A stretch of 64,000 bases of DNA from Erysipelothrix anatis. Lineage in GTDB: Bacteria > Bacillota_I > Bacilli_A > Erysipelotrichales > Erysipelotrichaceae. Positions 61,933-64,000 of the stretch are shown here, one piece after another. Numbering within the stretch: position 1 is the stretch's first letter; the number at the start of each line of letters is the position of its first letter. Made by a program: the position numbers and the translations under genes. The notes under the pieces were generated by a model, which saw only the letters and a list, made by a program, of their open reading frames with translations, had not been told where the DNA came from and made no database searches. Location of the stretch: NCBI RefSeq assembly GCF_009828745.1, contig NZ_WTSX01000006.1:98477-162476 (forward strand). The letters run 5' to 3'.

Positions 61933-63871
61933 GACATTTACCGATCGATACCCGAATAATGCATCACAATTTATGGAACATGTTGATGTTGATTATGGTT
62001 ACAAACTGGCACAAAAGCTTGGGACGTTTCGAACAAATGAATCTCTAGGATTTCGTACGGTTGGATCATTTGCCGAACATGAAGCAGCTGATTTTTTAGA
62101 ACTTGAGATGACTGAAATAGGACTGCAAAAGATCAAGCGGTACAGTTATCCAGTCACATCATGGACATTTAAGCATGCACGCCTTCGTTGCAAGACAGAA
62201 TCACAAGATTTGACGTTTACACTCAGTGCCTACCCTTCCCATATAGATACTCAAGGACCTCAAACTATTGAAATAATTGATGTTGGTCGATCCGATAGTC
62301 ATGATTTCCCTTCAGACATTTCCGGAAAATGGATTCTTATCGATATTAATCAGCGTGAAGATTGGTGGATTAACTACCCTGCGACTGAAGCCTTTTACCG
62401 TGGCGCCTTGGGCATCATTGCCGTTCAAGACGGCGGCTATGGCGAAATAAGTGATCACACGCTCAATGCACAGAATACCTCTATCCCTCACGGCGCTGCA
62501 GCGCTGTCTATGTCCCGACACGATGCAAGAATCTTACGAAAAGCCTTGAAATTCAAGCCTACTCTAACGCTTGATGTCTCAAGTCTTTTGGATCCGAATG
62601 GGACTGCATATAACGTATTCGGATGTATCCCTGGAGAAAGTGAGGAAATCATTCTTATGAGCGCTCATTATGATGCCTATTTTGAAGGATTTCAGGATAA
62701 CTCTGTTGCGGTTGGCTTAATGATGGGAATTGCAAAAGCATTATGTTCATCAGGAATCAAACCCGAAAAAACACTCATGTTTGGGGCTTTAAGTGCCGAA
62801 GAATGGGGTGCAACTGATACGCGATATGATTGGTTAACAGGCTCCTATACACAGATGAGTACATTAACACCAGAGTGGGCAGATATAATTTTCGCAAACA
62901 TTAACTTTGAGCTCCCAGCAATGCTCGAAGATGGTACAGACTGGATTCGTGCAAGCTACGAACTCAAACGGTACTTAAGCGAATTTTCACTTACTTTACC
63001 GCAAGCATCTGACGTCTATCCAAATGGCATCAAAGTGCTCAATCCAATTGAAACATGGTCCGATGATTTTTCATTTGAGATATTTGGAATTCCGTCGACT
63101 GTTTCTGCTTTAAAGCCAAAATTTGCCGCATCACATTATCATACTCAATTTGATACCGTTGATACCTATCACGAAGGTGCATTTTTATACCATCATTATG
63201 TCTACGGACTTCTAATGTTGCAGTATGATACTCTCACCGTGTTGCCACTGGACTTTAGCGAAAGAATTCAAGCATTGAAACATGCCCTCGATCTTGAAAT
63301 GGCAAGCGAATACATTGATATCAATGCTTTTAAAGAGTTGGTGATCACAATCAGTAATCAATCAAACGCTTTATACACGCTACTGACAAGTATTACAGAT
63401 GCCGAGGAAAACGAAGCACTTAAGCAGCACGTGAGAAAAATCTTCCGTTTTGCAGCAACACAGTTTCTACGATTATCGTGGGAAGACGATGTATTATTTC
63501 CTTTTGAACAGAATCAAACAAATGTTCGTGTTCTAGAGCATATGTTGTATGATCCAAAACGTTCAATGGAATATGTAAGTCTTGTCGACAATAATAAATA
63601 CGCTGTTCATTGGAGTAGCGAAACATACTATTATCATACCCAAAATGTCCTATCGGAAACTGCAAATATGATGTGGGGTACTACATTTAAACCAACACAT
63701 TGCGACTTGTTTGATTTCATAGATTCTCATGATTTCGAGATTATAGAGCAAGCAGTTGAATCAGAACGATTGCGGTATGAGATAGTTTTGAATGAAGTAA
63801 TGGCACATCTTCATCTATTTTCAGACCATATACAAACATGCCTCGATTTAATTACAAAAAAACCATCCTAA
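61925..63871 (+). CDS. M28 family metallopeptidase
   Basis: 648 residues. Zinc-site motifs of M28: SAHYDAY near 243 (His, Asp), FQDNSVAVG near 254 (Asp), LSAEEWG near 287 (Glu pair), later HYHTQFDTVD near 404 (His). A PA-like inserted domain (about 85-230) is suggested before it, and a helical C-terminal domain of about 220 residues follows. No signal peptide. Translationally coupled to potD by an eight-base overlap (ATGGATAA). Joint expression of a polyamine receptor and a peptidase is not a standard arrangement. Confidence 0.87.
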   Translation: MDKTFTDRYPNNASQFMEHVDVDYGYKLAQKLGTFRTNESLGFRTVGSFAEHEAADFLELEMTEIGLQKIKRYSYPVTSWTFKHARLRCKTESQDLTFTLSAYPSHIDTQGPQTIEIIDVGRSDSHDFPSDISGKWILIDINQREDWWINYPATEAFYRGALGIIAVQDGGYGEISDHTLNAQNTSIPHGAAALSMSRHDARILRKALKFKPTLTLDVSSLLDPNGTAYNVFGCIPGESEEIILMSAHYDAYFEGFQDNSVAVGLMMGIAKALCSSGIKPEKTLMFGALSAEEWGATDTRYDWLTGSYTQMSTLTPEWADIIFANINFELPAMLEDGTDWIRASYELKRYLSEFSLTLPQASDVYPNGIKVLNPIETWSDDFSFEIFGIPSTVSALKPKFAASHYHTQFDTVDTYHEGAFLYHHYVYGLLMLQYDTLTVLPLDFSERIQALKHALDLEMASEYIDINAFKELVITISNQSNALYTLLTSITDAEENEALKQHVRKIFRFAATQFLRLSWEDDVLFPFEQNQTNVRVLEHMLYDPKRSMEYVSLVDNNKYAVHWSSETYYYHTQNVLSETANMMWGTTFKPTHCDLFDFIDSHDFEIIEQAVESERLRYEIVLNEVMAHLHLFSDHIQTCLDLITKKPS

Positions 63872-63873
63872 TC

Positions 63874-64000
63874 TGGAACTGACCTAGTTCCTTGGGACTC
63901 AAGAAAAAACCTCTTGTAAACGAATTATTGTAAAATGATTCAATACGGGAGGTTTTCTTATGGGAACACGGATTATGCATAGTTATGAGATAAAAATGAA
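63874..64000 (+). mobile_element. Left end of an IS3-family (IS150-like) insertion sequence, cut by the window edge
   Basis: Starts three bases after the M28 stop with TGGAACTGACC, which resembles the TGNACTGACC end of IS150-group elements. It contains a GGAACT/AGTTCC inverted repeat. A transposase-like gene begins at 63961. Identification rests on the terminal pattern and the first residues only. Confidence 0.5.
63961..64000 (+). CDS. Partial orfA transposase/HTH protein of an IS3-type element
   Basis: ATG behind GGGAGGTTTTCTT; only the first 13 residues (MGTRIMHSYEIKM) fall in the window. They resemble the start of IS3-family OrfA proteins, which read MGTR-x-x-Y-x-x-E-x-K. The rest lies beyond the window. 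Confidence 0.5.

Noticed and set aside
1..64000. CRISPR array, prophage, integrative element, rRNA operon
   Set aside because: No regularly spaced repeats, no integrase or phage structural genes, and only one tRNA without attachment-like direct repeats were seen.

Overview
The window is about 64 kb of low-GC DNA. It has dense same-strand operons, AGGAGG-type ribosome binding sites, sigma-A-like promoters, a T-box leader, C39 and ABC peptide exporters, and intrinsic terminators. This points to a Firmicutes/Erysipelotrichia-like bacterium. Gene content and style resemble Erysipelothrix, but that is an impression without a database search. The DNA is ordinary chromosome with no phage or plasmid module; only the extreme right end enters an insertion sequence.

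Layout. 0-8 kb: an rRNA methyltransferase without Fe-S cysteines, a GntR regulator, and an sbcD-sbcC-nucleoid protein operon. 8-13 kb: a pair of degenerate glycerol and dihydroxyacetone kinase homologues, the branched-chain amino acid carrier BrnQ, tRNA-Arg(ACG) and a YoaK protein. 13-18 kb: a translationally coupled AraC/oxidoreductase/epimerase/ThuA sugar cluster. 18-23 kb: YeiH, a proline iminopeptidase, a nitrate/sulfonate-type ABC importer and a NERD protein. 23-26 kb: a GNAT protein, two tandem paralogous small peptides, and asnS behind a T-box. 26-30 kb: kdpDE with kdpD split at a homopolymer, and no kdpFABC. 30-33.5 kb: an OpuC-type osmoprotectant importer. 34-41 kb: an SDR, DUF6054 and DUF1361 proteins, a C39 peptidase-ABC/HlyD exporter with no visible precursor, and a DUF998 protein. 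41-45 kb: a hydrolase, CmpB-like and TetR proteins, and adenosine deaminase behind a purine riboswitch. 45-54 kb: a response regulator/histidine kinase/ABC-2 operon and a heterodimeric ABC exporter. 54-58.5 kb: a decayed gene, a GNAT protein and a phnDCEE importer. 58.7-64 kb: an S9 peptidase, an orphan PotD, an M28 peptidase, and the start of an IS3-type element.

The genes fit an organism that depends on import (amino acids, osmolytes, phosphonate-like compounds, polyamines), peptide breakdown and nucleoside salvage, with several systems for peptide export or resistance. The strongest candidates for something undescribed are the degenerate glycerol-kinase/DhaL pair, in which scaffolds are kept but active-site loops are replaced, and the two homologous 53/54-residue peptides at 24 kb. 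Next come the predicted guanine-class purine riboswitch on adenosine deaminase and the A8-tract split of kdpD.
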